Shown: piece by piece, positions 48,245-57,472 of the stretch
Position numbering within the stretch: the stretch's first letter is position 1
Layout: each line of letters opens with the position of its first letter
NCBI GenBank assembly: GCA_963666825.2
Contig: OY763044.2
Span: 2,852,001 to 2,916,000, forward strand
Origin: Saccharicrinis sp963666825
GTDB taxonomy: Bacteria; Bacteroidota; Bacteroidia; Bacteroidales; Marinilabiliaceae
Length of the DNA stretch: 64,000 bases
Direction: 5' to 3'
Translations under genes and position numbers: made by a program
The notes under the pieces: generated by a model
Told to the model about the DNA's origin: nothing
The model's database searches: none
The model's input: only the letters and a program-made list of their open reading frames with translations

Positions 48245-48306
48245 CAATCTTTAACCAAACCTAACCCTAAACTATGAGTTAATACAAAGATGAATATTTT
48301 TTTCAT
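48244..48306 (-). CDS. Possible 20-residue leader-like peptide
   Basis: On the minus strand an ATG at 48306 opens a frame of 20 codons: MKKIFIFVLTHSLGLGLVKD, a basic start followed by a hydrophobic stretch, like a tiny signal or membrane peptide. Its stop overlaps the first base of the terminator stem. The coding nature is uncertain; the transcript could equally be a non-coding RNA. No good -7/-33 pair was found; TTGCTTTG about 15-20 bases upstream is one mismatch from consensus. Confidence 0.3.
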   Translation of the reverse strand: MKKIFIFVLTHSLGLGLVKD

Positions 48307-48454
48307 AACTACCAAATTTCAAAGCAACTTTTTGTTTAAAATTTAACCTGCCAATACTAAACAATAGTTACCTTTTTAAATACACCAAGACTAAGTAAAT
48401 GCATATCAATATATTATACAAACCATAGTATAGATCAATATTTTTAATAAAAAA

Positions 48455-48478
48455 AGAGTCATAAAAAAATATGACTCT
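48455..48478 (-). terminator. Terminator of the HIT-family gene
   Basis: AGAGTCATA (48455-48463) pairs with TATGACTCT (48470-48478) around a 6-base loop, followed on the minus strand by a run of T. It lies 20 bases after the HIT gene stop. Confidence 0.88.
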
Positions 48479-48497
48479 CCAATATATTATAAAAGCC

Positions 48498-48923
48498 TTA
48501 CAAATTAGCTTTAATATCCTCAATCATTTTACTGTATTCTTCATCTGATAAATATGTTTGCTGAGGATTCATTTCAAAAACTCCTCCAAATTTATACCCA
48601 TCTTTATATTTAGGTGCAATATGCATATGAAGATGAGTTAATGTATCAGAATACGCTCCATAATTAATTTTTGTAGGATTAAATGTCTTTTGTATTGCTT
48701 TACCTACAGTAGCTACATCTTTCATAAATGCATTTCTTTCTTCATCTGAAAGTTCATGAAATTCGATACCATGATCTTTGTAAACTACATTACATCTTCC
48801 TGTATAAGATTGTTCTTTAAATAAAAAAAGTTGCGATACTCCAAGATCACAAATTTTAATCATTAACTCATCTAAAATTGGTAGTTTACTACAATATAAA
48901 CATTCTGAAACCGGACTTGCCAT
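48498..48923 (-). CDS. HIT-family nucleotide hydrolase/transferase
   Basis: About 141 residues from the ATG at 48923; the longer frame would use TTG. The histidine-triad motif HLHMHIAPKY (near residue 102) is clear, with the N-terminal CLYC pair and RCNVVYKDHGIEFHELSDEER expected of HIT proteins. Such enzymes hydrolyse nucleoside phosphoramidates or dinucleotides. It follows the KDG-kinase gene on the same strand with a gap of about 70 bases. Confidence 0.9.
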   Translation of the reverse strand: MASPVSECLYCSKLPILDELMIKICDLGVSQLFLFKEQSYTGRCNVVYKDHGIEFHELSDEERNAFMKDVATVGKAIQKTFNPTKINYGAYSDTLTHLHMHIAPKYKDGYKFGGVFEMNPQQTYLSDEEYSKMIEDIKANL

Positions 48924-48994
48924 ATTTTTAATTTTTAATAATCTCAATAAATATTGCTCTATCTAGCAATATTTCCATTGAAACAGGTTTATAA

Positions 48995-49999
48995 TTATTT
49001 TGTCATTGTTTCTTCAACTTCTTCAACCGTTACCTGGTTGGAATCACCAACTACAGTGTGCTTTAAACTTGATGCAGCAATACCAAAATTTAATATTTTA
49101 TAAGTATCATCAGGCCATGTTAATAATCCATATAACACTCCTCCTGTAAATGCATCTCCTCCTCCAACTCTATCTACAATATGAGTTATTGAATACGTAG
49201 GTGATTCTATCAAATCTTTTCCATCATAAATTAATCCACGTAAAGTATTGTTACTAGCATTGATATTCACTCTGCGTGTAGTAATTATTTTCTTTACTTT
49301 AGGATATGTTTTCATTACTAATTTTGAAGATAGAATAAAGGATTCATTAGAGAATTTTCCTCTTATATTATCATCTACTTCTATCCCCATAGCATGTTCA
49401 GCGTCATATTCGTTACCAAAAATAATATCGCATTTTTCAACTAAACCAGGCATTACGTCATTGGGTGTTTTTCCGTATTTCCATAAGTTTTCTCGCAGAT
49501 TAATATCGCAAGAAATAACAATACCTTTTTCCTGGGCTACCTTAATTCCTTCTGCTAAGACTTTAGTTGATTCTTCTGATAAAGCAGCACTCAAGCCAGA
49601 CCAGTGAAACAACTCTGCATCCTCAAAGGCCTTCTCCCAATCTATCATACCAGTTTTTAAAGTAGCAAAAGAAGAATCCTCTCTATCATACACAACCTTA
49701 GAACCTCTATGAACAGCTCCTGTTTCCAGGTAGTATAAACCTAATCGTTTGCCCCCGTATACAACATGCTTAGTTTCAATATCAAATTGCTTTAAATAAT
49801 TAATACATGCATGGCCAATATCATTATCAGGAAGTCTTGTTACAAGACTGGCTTTAACATCGAAGTTTTTTAAGGAAATAGCTACATTAGTTTCTCCACC
49901 GCCGTAGGTAATATTAAACTTTTCGGCTTGAGAAAATCTCGCATGTTCTTCAGTTGCTAATCGTAACATCACTTCACCGAACACCACTACTTTTTGCAT
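48995..49999 (-). CDS. kdgK: 2-dehydro-3-deoxygluconokinase (PfkB family)
   Basis: 334 residues. PfkB-type sugar kinase, best read as KDG kinase, which phosphorylates 2-keto-3-deoxygluconate from pectin or alginate breakdown. Seen are VVVFGEVMLRLATEE, the first PfkB signature YGGGETNVAISLKNF and the catalytic DRVGGGDAFTGGVLYGLL (about 271-288; Asp is the base). The KDG assignment rests on ETGAVHRGSKVVYDRE and CDINLRENLWK wording; a related sugar kinase cannot be excluded. No KDPG aldolase is adjacent. Confidence 0.82.
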   Translation of the reverse strand: MQKVVVFGEVMLRLATEEHARFSQAEKFNITYGGGETNVAISLKNFDVKASLVTRLPDNDIGHACINYLKQFDIETKHVVYGGKRLGLYYLETGAVHRGSKVVYDREDSSFATLKTGMIDWEKAFEDAELFHWSGLSAALSEESTKVLAEGIKVAQEKGIVISCDINLRENLWKYGKTPNDVMPGLVEKCDIIFGNEYDAEHAMGIEVDDNIRGKFSNESFILSSKLVMKTYPKVKKIITTRRVNINASNNTLRGLIYDGKDLIESPTYSITHIVDRVGGGDAFTGGVLYGLLTWPDDTYKILNFGIAASSLKHTVVGDSNQVTVEEVEETMTK

Positions 50000-50142
50000 A
50001 TGATCAAAAAAATTGATTAAACACTAAAAAGCCTCTGAAGAATTATTTAGGAATTTCAAAAATAACATCTCATTCAATGCCCGACAAGTATATTCTGATT
50101 TAATTTTCTTTTTTATTGCATTTTTAATTTAGAACAATAAAA

Positions 50143-50171
50143 AAGCGCTATATATTAAATACATAGCGCTT
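50143..50171 (-). terminator. Terminator of the outer-membrane barrel gene
   Basis: AAGCGCTAT (50143-50151) pairs with ATAGCGCTT (50163-50171) across an 11-base loop; on the minus strand six T follow. It lies 35 bases after the barrel-gene stop. Confidence 0.82.
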
Positions 50172-50205
50172 CAAGAATATCTTAATAGAAATCATTAGTC
50201 TCTTA

Positions 50206-51957
50206 TCAGAAAGAATATCCTACCCCTACTCTTAGATTTAAACCTTGCATTGGATAACCATTCCATTGATAATATTTAGAAACAATAGCATTATTTAATT
50301 GAGCAAAGATGGTCCACTTTGAACTTATTAAATATTCTGCTCCAAGATTGATATCAATTACGGACTTTAATTCTTTAGCTTCATCTGTTTCTACATCCAA
50401 AGCAAATCGTTTTCCCAAAGAATAAACGCCTAAGTTCACCCATAAATCATCTATTGGTTCATAGTTTGCAGTTAAACCTATTTCAACCTCAGGTTTATGC
50501 CATGCCTCTTTTAAATTATCCAAATTATAACCATTGTACTTTCCTTTTAAAAGTATATTCATTCGTTGTGAAGGTTCATACCTCAATTCTCCGGATAAAG
50601 TTAACAGGCTTCCATCATCATATACCACATCAAATAAATTTGTTTGATTTATAGTTCCTATAGCGGAAGACAATGCTGATTCTGTATTAAACGATCTGTT
50701 GATATAAAAGTGTTCATTCTCAAAAATTGAGTAATCAACTCTTGCAACAAAACTAGTTTGAGAACTAAAGTTTCCTTTTAAACCACCGAAAAAATGCAAT
50801 CCATTAAAACTATTTAAAACATTAACATCCGGAGCAATAAAAGGATTTTCTCTTTGTATTTTTTGATAGTTATTAATATCGTAATCACCTTGAACACCTG
50901 CAAAAGCACTAACAATCCCATCAGCTATAACCAAATTTGCATCAACATGAGGTGCGATATTAAAACCATCACCTTCACCTCCCAATAAGCTATACGTATC
51001 TAACCCTACTTTAAAATCAATACCTTCAAATACAAAGCCCAAAGCTGGTGATATATTTAATACGGTTGTATTTCTATCCATAAAATTATATAATGGACTA
51101 TCAGAATCCGGAACTGAAGTACCATAATAATCAAAGCCTCCTGCAATATCCAGAAACATATCATTAAAATACACACGAGCTTTACCATTTAAACCGACTC
51201 CGTTTTCACCAACACCGGTTATATTACTAAACGTATTCCATTTTAAATTTGCTTTAAAAGAAACATCATCCGGTTCCACTACTTTATTTCCAAATCCTAC
51301 ATTCAATCCGAAAGAACTTAACCTTTGCTTTCTGTCTGCCATAAGATTTTCACCCAAAGTTGAATTCAATGCATCATAATAATAATCCATTGTTTCATCT
51401 ATTGATTGATATCCATAATAATCATAAATATTATGATCAAATTCTGCGTCTAAAGAAAGTGTGTAATCATCCCAGAATCTTCTAAAATACAAAGAAGCCC
51501 AAGTATCATGAATTGGAGCTTCAGATTTTGTTTTATCTTCCAGCTCTATATCTCCGTTAGAAGTTAAATGACCTATATTCAGACCTAATGCATATTCCTC
51601 TGAACGCAACACATTGTAGTTTAAATCCCCAAATAGTGTAACATAATTCCCAAGTCCTCCCTTTATATACGATTTATCCAAAACAGTTTTTCGTTCAGGC
51701 TTTAAACGTGCTGCCGTAATTGGTTCAATAGCTAAACCCGAAGCCATTGCTTTTGAAAGAATATCGTATGAAAAGCTTGGATTAAAAGTTGTTGAATCAA
51801 CTTCGTCAACAGGAAGCTTATTTATTTTAAAAGCATCAGAAATAATAGGATTATACTCTCTTACAACTTTAACATCTTTATTTAATTCCTGAGCATGAAC
51901 CGAGTTAAAAGAACAAGCAATAAGTATAATTAGTATATATATATAATTTTTCTTCAT
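50206..51957 (-). CDS. Outer-membrane beta-barrel protein, partner of TPR protein
   Basis: 583 residues with a signal peptide (MKKNYIYILIILIACSFNSVHA) and a start ELNKDVKVVREYNPIISDAFKINKLPV that is typical of a Bacteroidota family annotated as TonB-dependent-receptor-like. The rest is a long series of amphipathic strands (YVTLFGDLNYNVLRSEEYALGLNIGH, FRRFWDDYTLSLDAEFDHN) ending in GLNLRVGVGYSF with the terminal Phe of barrel proteins. There is no TonB plug. The TPR gene upstream is 29 bases away, so they form an operon and may form one complex in the envelope. Confidence 0.78.
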   Translation of the reverse strand: MKKNYIYILIILIACSFNSVHAQELNKDVKVVREYNPIISDAFKINKLPVDEVDSTTFNPSFSYDILSKAMASGLAIEPITAARLKPERKTVLDKSYIKGGLGNYVTLFGDLNYNVLRSEEYALGLNIGHLTSNGDIELEDKTKSEAPIHDTWASLYFRRFWDDYTLSLDAEFDHNIYDYYGYQSIDETMDYYYDALNSTLGENLMADRKQRLSSFGLNVGFGNKVVEPDDVSFKANLKWNTFSNITGVGENGVGLNGKARVYFNDMFLDIAGGFDYYGTSVPDSDSPLYNFMDRNTTVLNISPALGFVFEGIDFKVGLDTYSLLGGEGDGFNIAPHVDANLVIADGIVSAFAGVQGDYDINNYQKIQRENPFIAPDVNVLNSFNGLHFFGGLKGNFSSQTSFVARVDYSIFENEHFYINRSFNTESALSSAIGTINQTNLFDVVYDDGSLLTLSGELRYEPSQRMNILLKGKYNGYNLDNLKEAWHKPEVEIGLTANYEPIDDLWVNLGVYSLGKRFALDVETDEAKELKSVIDINLGAEYLISSKWTIFAQLNNAIVSKYYQWNGYPMQGLNLRVGVGYSF

Positions 51958-51986
51958 CGTTATACAATTTCTCTTTAACAGATTAA

Positions 51987-54900
51987 TTATTGAATATTTA
52001 ATGTATCTACAGATTCTTTTGCTGTTGACACCGCCATTTGTTCTTCTACAATTTTCAAGCGGCTTTGAACCATGCCTTTAATATCATCCTCACCTTTATA
52101 GTTTTCAATAATACTTTGTAGATATTGCTTGGCCTGGAAATACTCTTTATTTGAAATATAAATATCAGACAGTAATACAAAACTTCTCGCTAACCAATAC
52201 TGATGAGAAGTTCCTTTATTAGCTAAATCAAACACCTCATTCTCTGCTTTAGATTTATCACCTAAATCATAATAATTTTGAGCTATAATATATTTAGCCT
52301 CTGCTCCCTGAGCACTTTGTGGATTTTGTGCTAATATTTCGTATTGTTTTATGGCTAATTCCTTTTCTCCCTTTGCCATTAATGCTCCAGCTTTATAATA
52401 TCTGGCTTCACGAACTATTTCTCCTGCTACCTTAGGATCATTCATCACATCATCAGCTGCATTAATTGTTTTATCCAAATCGTTTAGTTTATAACAACAA
52501 CGCATTACGCCTATTTTTGCCTCCATTCTGTTTTCCTTAATCTCAGCAACTTGCTCTAATTGCTCAAAAGCAGTAAGTGCTTCCTGAAATTTATCCATAC
52601 TATAATTTATCTCTCCGGAACGAATTAAAGCATCTTCGGTAAATAAATTTTTTCCTGAATTTGTAACTACGGTATAAGCTCTTAATGCATCGTATTTTTC
52701 ACCTTGCTTATATAAACAATCAGCCATATAGTAGTTTGCATTTAAAACAAACATCCCTTGTGGATATCTGTTTAAATAATTCTGGAAGCTCTTAATTGCC
52801 GGTTCGCATTTTCCTTCCATGTAATATCTTTCAGCAGAAACATAACTTAACGAATCCTGCTCCCTGACATCAACCTGAGCGAAACTACCTAGCGTTTTAG
52901 TATAAGATACATAACCATCTAAGTCATTTCTATCCATATAGATGTTTCGAATTCCTAATAAAGACTCCATAGCCTCTTGTGTTCCAGGAAATTCATTAAC
53001 AACACGCTTATAAAAAGACATAGAATTATCATAATCATTTGAATTATAATAAACCAGTCCCAATTGTAACATTGCCTTTTTAGAATAACTACTGGTTGGA
53101 TATTTTTCTTTGATGGTTTTGTATTTTCTAATAGCATTACTTAAATCTCCTAATGCAACATATGACCTACCCATTTCATATAGTGCATCATCAACATAAT
53201 TTGAATTAGAATATTTATTGATCAAACCATTTAGCTCTGAAATTTTACCTTCGTGATTTTTTAAAATACCTAAGGAAATTGCCTTTTGATAAATTGAATA
53301 ATCAGGAGAAGCTCCCACAATTCGACTTCCTTGGTCGTAATAGTTTATTGCTTGCTGAAAATCTCTTTGTACAAAATAACAGTCTCCAATTCTGTTATAA
53401 GCATCTCCTACTGTTGAAGAAGATTTATCTTTTTCAATATTAATATACTTACGCCACCAGCTTTTAGCAGATTCATAGTTCTTTTCTTTAAACTCAGCAT
53501 AAGCAATATTGTAATGAGCCAGACTAAAATATTCAGTACCAAAACTTCCTGAAGTAAGAATAAATTTATTATAATCTTCCACTGCATTAGCATACTGACC
53601 TAAACGATATTTTGCTTCGCCTCGCCAGTAATATGATTTTACTTTTAGATCCTTATTATACTCACCATATTTTAAACTATAGTCGAAATACTTAATAGCT
53701 TCACTAAAGCTCAGATTGGTAAATAAATCAATAGCTCTATAATATGCTACCTTTTGTAATGCCTGATAAACTCTGGCATTCTTAATTTTGATATTCTCTA
53801 AAGCACTTAATGCTTGTTGATAGTTTTTCGTAGTTAAGAAAACTTTACCCAGATAATCATAGGCTAAGTCAATTTTATCACTTTCAGGGAACTTTTCAAT
53901 AAAGCTCAAAAATGAATTTATAATTTCATTAAACGGAGAATAGTTTAATTCGTAGTTTAATTTTATCGTATTAAACAATGCATCTTCCTGAATATCTTTA
54001 TCAAAATCTAGTTTAGATGCAGCTTCAAACGCTACCCTTGCTCTTTTTTTATCTTTTAATCTTAAATGACAATCCGCTAAATGATAATAAGCATTTTGCG
54101 CCATCTCATCATTTAATGAAGTAACCATACTTAAATACTCTGCTGCTTTATCATACTTCTTTTGATAATAGTAAGCAAATCCTAAATGATAATAGTCTTC
54201 ACGGCGTTTCTTTGATGATAATTTAATTGTAGTTTCAAAATACTCAGTGGATTCAGAATAGTTCTTCTTGGCAAAATACGATTCACCTACAATTCGAGCC
54301 ATATCAGCCTTTCGAGCATTTGAACCTTCATCCATTAATGGTAAAGCATAATTAATAGCTTCATCATACTCGCCTCTTAAGTAATAAATTTGAGCTATGT
54401 AAAAAGGAACTAATTTTTTAAATGCAGGAACTTCTTTTAATCTCTCAAAACCTTCTAAAGCTGTTTCGTAATTTCCTTTTTGATACTGAATATGAGAATA
54501 ATAATAATTTGCAGCATCATAATATTTATTATCAATATCCTTTAAATCATAAAAATAACGATTCGCAACATCATATTCTTCTTCCATAAAGTGAGCATAT
54601 CCCTTTTTAAACCAGAAGGCATATTTTGTTTCCTCATCTAACTTTGATTCTTCAACTTCCTCAAACTTACGAATGGCTTGTTTGTATTTTCTATTATCAA
54701 TTTTCATATCTCCTAAATGGAAATACGCATAAGAACGTTTATTACTTTCAGGAAAATCCAAAATAAACTTTTCGAACAAATACTCAGCGTCACCATTTTC
54801 GAGATTTTTGGCACAAACAGCCTGATAATAACACGCCATGGCATATTGATTAGACTCACCAGGAACGGATTGCCTGATGATCTTTTCAAACTGATCCCTT

Positions 54901-55049
54901 GCAGAGCCAAATTTATTTAAGCGATATAATTCCATCGCCTTTTCAAAGGCTCTTTCCGGTTGTTTCAATCCTAATGATTGCTGTGAAAATAAAGAAAGGC
55001 TTAAGAATAAAGCCAGAATGGTTGCAGATAGAAATTTTGTATTTATCAT
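51987..55049 (-). CDS. Large TPR-array protein, 1020 residues
   Basis: Signal peptide (MINTKFLSATILALFLSLSLFSQ), then some 20 or more TPR-like repeats along nearly the entire length, for example AFEKAMELYRLNKFGSARDQFEKII (34-58), EDYYHLGFAYYYQKKYDKAAEYLSMV, YEMGRSYVALGDLSNAIRKYKTIKEKYPTS and AKYIIAQNYYDLGDKSKAENEVFDLA. This is a long periplasmic solenoid of YbgF/BamD-like TPR type. It probably scaffolds an envelope complex with the outer-membrane barrel encoded directly downstream. Its function is unknown. Confidence 0.85.
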   Translation of the reverse strand: MINTKFLSATILALFLSLSLFSQQSLGLKQPERAFEKAMELYRLNKFGSARDQFEKIIRQSVPGESNQYAMACYYQAVCAKNLENGDAEYLFEKFILDFPESNKRSYAYFHLGDMKIDNRKYKQAIRKFEEVEESKLDEETKYAFWFKKGYAHFMEEEYDVANRYFYDLKDIDNKYYDAANYYYSHIQYQKGNYETALEGFERLKEVPAFKKLVPFYIAQIYYLRGEYDEAINYALPLMDEGSNARKADMARIVGESYFAKKNYSESTEYFETTIKLSSKKRREDYYHLGFAYYYQKKYDKAAEYLSMVTSLNDEMAQNAYYHLADCHLRLKDKKRARVAFEAASKLDFDKDIQEDALFNTIKLNYELNYSPFNEIINSFLSFIEKFPESDKIDLAYDYLGKVFLTTKNYQQALSALENIKIKNARVYQALQKVAYYRAIDLFTNLSFSEAIKYFDYSLKYGEYNKDLKVKSYYWRGEAKYRLGQYANAVEDYNKFILTSGSFGTEYFSLAHYNIAYAEFKEKNYESAKSWWRKYINIEKDKSSSTVGDAYNRIGDCYFVQRDFQQAINYYDQGSRIVGASPDYSIYQKAISLGILKNHEGKISELNGLINKYSNSNYVDDALYEMGRSYVALGDLSNAIRKYKTIKEKYPTSSYSKKAMLQLGLVYYNSNDYDNSMSFYKRVVNEFPGTQEAMESLLGIRNIYMDRNDLDGYVSYTKTLGSFAQVDVREQDSLSYVSAERYYMEGKCEPAIKSFQNYLNRYPQGMFVLNANYYMADCLYKQGEKYDALRAYTVVTNSGKNLFTEDALIRSGEINYSMDKFQEALTAFEQLEQVAEIKENRMEAKIGVMRCCYKLNDLDKTINAADDVMNDPKVAGEIVREARYYKAGALMAKGEKELAIKQYEILAQNPQSAQGAEAKYIIAQNYYDLGDKSKAENEVFDLANKGTSHQYWLARSFVLLSDIYISNKEYFQAKQYLQSIIENYKGEDDIKGMVQSRLKIVEEQMAVSTAKESVDTLNIQ

Positions 55050-55324
55050 TAATAAAAACTTTTCTTCAAATTACGATTTCAGGAGTAAACAACTATTATA
55101 CCAACTTATACCCCATAATATTTTACGGCCTTAAAGATATAAAAATTAGGGTTTGGCTTTGTATACTTTATTAGTTTATAATGAAACGCAATTATTTCAC
55201 AATTTATTTTTCTATTTTCACAAAAAAATTAATTCAAGTAATGTTAGCATGGTATACAAGCGCTATCTTGAATTAATTACTCTTTTTTGTCAATTTATAT
55301 TGTATTCAGAAGATTTATCTAAAA

Positions 55325-56029
55325 ATGAGTCGCAAAAATAATATTCCAATAGAAAACAAAAACGGTAATATAGTTGAATTAAAAAACACTGTTATCAGAC
55401 ACAGGGAAAACATTGTACTTAAAGATGTTAACCTGGATGTACAGAAAGGTGAATTCATCTATTTAATCGGAAAAGTAGGAAGCGGAAAATCAAGTTTACT
55501 AAAAACTTTTTACGCTGAAGTTTCTATAAATGAAGGATATGCTTTTGCTGTTGGGTACGATTTAAAGAAAATTAAATCGAAGAACATTCCATTTCTGAGA
55601 AGAAAAATGGGAATCATATTTCAGGATTTTCAACTATTAAGTGATCGTTCTGTATATGATAATCTAAGTTTTGTTTTAAAAGCAACCGGCTGGAAAAACA
55701 ATAAAGATATGGACACAAGGATTCGCGAAGTTTTAACTCATGTTGATATGCTGCACAAAGGCTATAAAATGCCACACCAACTTTCTGGAGGGGAGCAACA
55801 GCGTATTGGTATTGCAAGAGCTTTATTGAATGAACCTGATCTTATTTTAGCCGATGAGCCAACAGGAAATCTTGATCCTGAAACTACAAATGAACTAATG
55901 ATCTTATTACAAAAGATTTCTGAATCTGGGAAAACTGTAATAATGGCAACACACAACTACAGTATGATAGACAAATACAAAGGTCGTATTTTAAGATGTG
56001 AAGATGCCAGGTTAAAGGAAAGTGTTTAA
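55325..56029 (+). CDS. ftsE: Cell-division ABC ATPase FtsE
   Basis: 234 residues. ABC ATPase with Walker A GKVGSGKSSLL (about 49-59), Q-loop IIFQDFQLLSDRSVYDNLSF, signature LSGGEQQRIGIARALL, Walker B LILADEPTGNLDPET and the H-loop MATHNYSMI. The wording fits FtsE, which with FtsX couples to peptidoglycan hydrolases at division. In Bacteroidota ftsX often lies elsewhere, and it is not adjacent here. A LolD-type ATPase is the closest alternative. Confidence 0.82.
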   Translation: MSRKNNIPIENKNGNIVELKNTVIRHRENIVLKDVNLDVQKGEFIYLIGKVGSGKSSLLKTFYAEVSINEGYAFAVGYDLKKIKSKNIPFLRRKMGIIFQDFQLLSDRSVYDNLSFVLKATGWKNNKDMDTRIREVLTHVDMLHKGYKMPHQLSGGEQQRIGIARALLNEPDLILADEPTGNLDPETTNELMILLQKISESGKTVIMATHNYSMIDKYKGRILRCEDARLKESV

Positions 56030-56049
56030 TCATTTTAACAGTCAGTCGG

Positions 56050-56105
56050 CAGTTTACAGTCGGCAGTTCACAGTTTGCAAACTGAGGACTGAGGACTGTA
56101 AACTG
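56050..56105. repeat. 56-base near-palindrome of word-like repeats
   Basis: CAGTTTACAGTC (56050-56061) pairs perfectly with 56094-56105 and the centre is a 14-base perfect palindrome, CAGTTTGCAAACTG (56071-56084); both share the same midpoint. The tract from 56040 to 56128 is made of variants of AGTTTACAGT, ACTGAGG and ACTGAAT. It lies between convergent genes and may terminate both. Confidence 0.75.
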
Positions 56106-56128
56106 AATACTAAGTACTGAGTACTGAA

Positions 56129-57319
56129 TTATTGAAGTTTATCCAATGCAGTTTTAATTCGTTTCATGGCTTCCTCTAAAAGTTCATCAGAAGTTGCGTA
56201 TGAGAACCTTAAACACTTAGGACTACCAAAAGCTTCTCCTGTAACCGTAGCTACATATACTGTTTCAAGCAAATACAAGGCTAAATCAGAGGCATTGTTA
56301 ATTGTATATCCTTCAAATGATTTTCCAAAGAAATAATCTACTTCCGGAAATAAATAAAATGCACCCTGAGGTTCATTTACCTTTAATCCATTAATTTCCT
56401 TAGCTAATTTTACAACTAAGTCTCTCCTGCGCAAAAACACTTCCTTCATTGCTAATGATGGCTCTTGAGTTTCATTTAATGCAGCAACAGATGCCATTTG
56501 AGAGATAGAGCAAGCCCCTGAAGTATATTGACCTTGCAATTTATTGCATGCATCAGCGATCCATTGAGGTGCAGCTAAATATCCTATCCTCCATCCTGTC
56601 ATTGCATATCCTTTTGATACTCCATTTACAACAACAACACGATCCTTTAACTCTTTAAACTGAGCAATACTTTCATGCTTTCCAACGAAATTTATTAGTT
56701 CATAAATTTCATCCGATACAATGATCACATGAGGATATTTAACAAAAACTTTGGCAAGGGCTTCCAATTCTTCCTTAGTATATAAACTACCTGTTGGATT
56801 AGATGGAGAACTAAATAAGAAAATCTTTGTTTTTTCTGTAATGGCATTTTCAAGTTGCTCAGGTGTAATTTTAAAATCCTGTTCAATACCTGCTTCTACA
56901 ATAACACTTTCGGCTTGAGCCAAATTTACTATTTCAACATAACTTACCCAGTATGGCGCAGGAATAATAACCTCATCTCCAGGTCCTGTTAAGCTCAATA
57001 AAACATTTGCAATTGATTGTTTTGCTCCATTTGACACAACAATTTGTGATGGACTAAATTCTAAATTATTATCTCTTTTAAATTTAGTACACACTGCCTC
57101 TCTTAGTACAGGCAAACCTGCAACAGGAGTATATTTTGAAATATTATCATCAATCGCTTTTTTAGCAGCATCTTTAATATGATCAGGAGTATTAAAATCA
57201 GGCTGACCTATGCTTAAATTAATTACATCATGCCCAAGACTTTGAATCTCTCTACTTTTTTGAGACATGGCTAAAGTTGCCGACTCATTTACATTTGCTA
57301 ATCTTTCTGAAATATTCAT
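56129..57319 (-). CDS. Class I aminotransferase, aspartate type
   Basis: 396 residues, PLP-dependent fold type I. The cofactor Lys is in VVNGVSKGYAMTGWRIGYLAAP (about 230-250); also present are LSIGQPDFNTPDHI, VVSNGAKQSIANVLLSLTGPGDEVIIPAPYWVSY, SPSNPTGSLY and the carboxylate-binding Arg in CLRFSYATS. The substrate is probably aspartate/2-oxoglutarate as in the Ib subgroup; a prephenate or other aminotransferase activity is possible. It converges on ftsE across a repetitive palindrome. Confidence 0.9.
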   Translation of the reverse strand: MNISERLANVNESATLAMSQKSREIQSLGHDVINLSIGQPDFNTPDHIKDAAKKAIDDNISKYTPVAGLPVLREAVCTKFKRDNNLEFSPSQIVVSNGAKQSIANVLLSLTGPGDEVIIPAPYWVSYVEIVNLAQAESVIVEAGIEQDFKITPEQLENAITEKTKIFLFSSPSNPTGSLYTKEELEALAKVFVKYPHVIIVSDEIYELINFVGKHESIAQFKELKDRVVVVNGVSKGYAMTGWRIGYLAAPQWIADACNKLQGQYTSGACSISQMASVAALNETQEPSLAMKEVFLRRRDLVVKLAKEINGLKVNEPQGAFYLFPEVDYFFGKSFEGYTINNASDLALYLLETVYVATVTGEAFGSPKCLRFSYATSDELLEEAMKRIKTALDKLQ

Positions 57320-57472
57320 TCTGTTGCTTATCTATTGTTTCTTCTTGTAAATTACCTGAATTTATATAATTAGTATGTTGCAAATCATAACAAATACTGC
57401 TATTTTCACCCAATAATTGGATTTGATTTACATCCACCTTTAATCGAGTGCAAAAGTAACATTTTAAACATT

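Larger units (their letters stand above)
48093..48497. other. 405-base gap with two terminators and a short unit between them
   Basis: Contains the promoter box of the TonB-dependent receptor (48124-48131, minus strand), a strong minus-strand terminator at 48212-48244, a 20-codon frame (48244-48306, minus) and the HIT-gene terminator (48455-48478). The features are listed separately. Confidence 0.6.

Noticed and set aside
48260..48280. Telomere-like CCCTAAA words
   Set aside because: A single short run (AACCTAACCCTAAACT) is explained by the antisense of the small frame; there is no tandem array.
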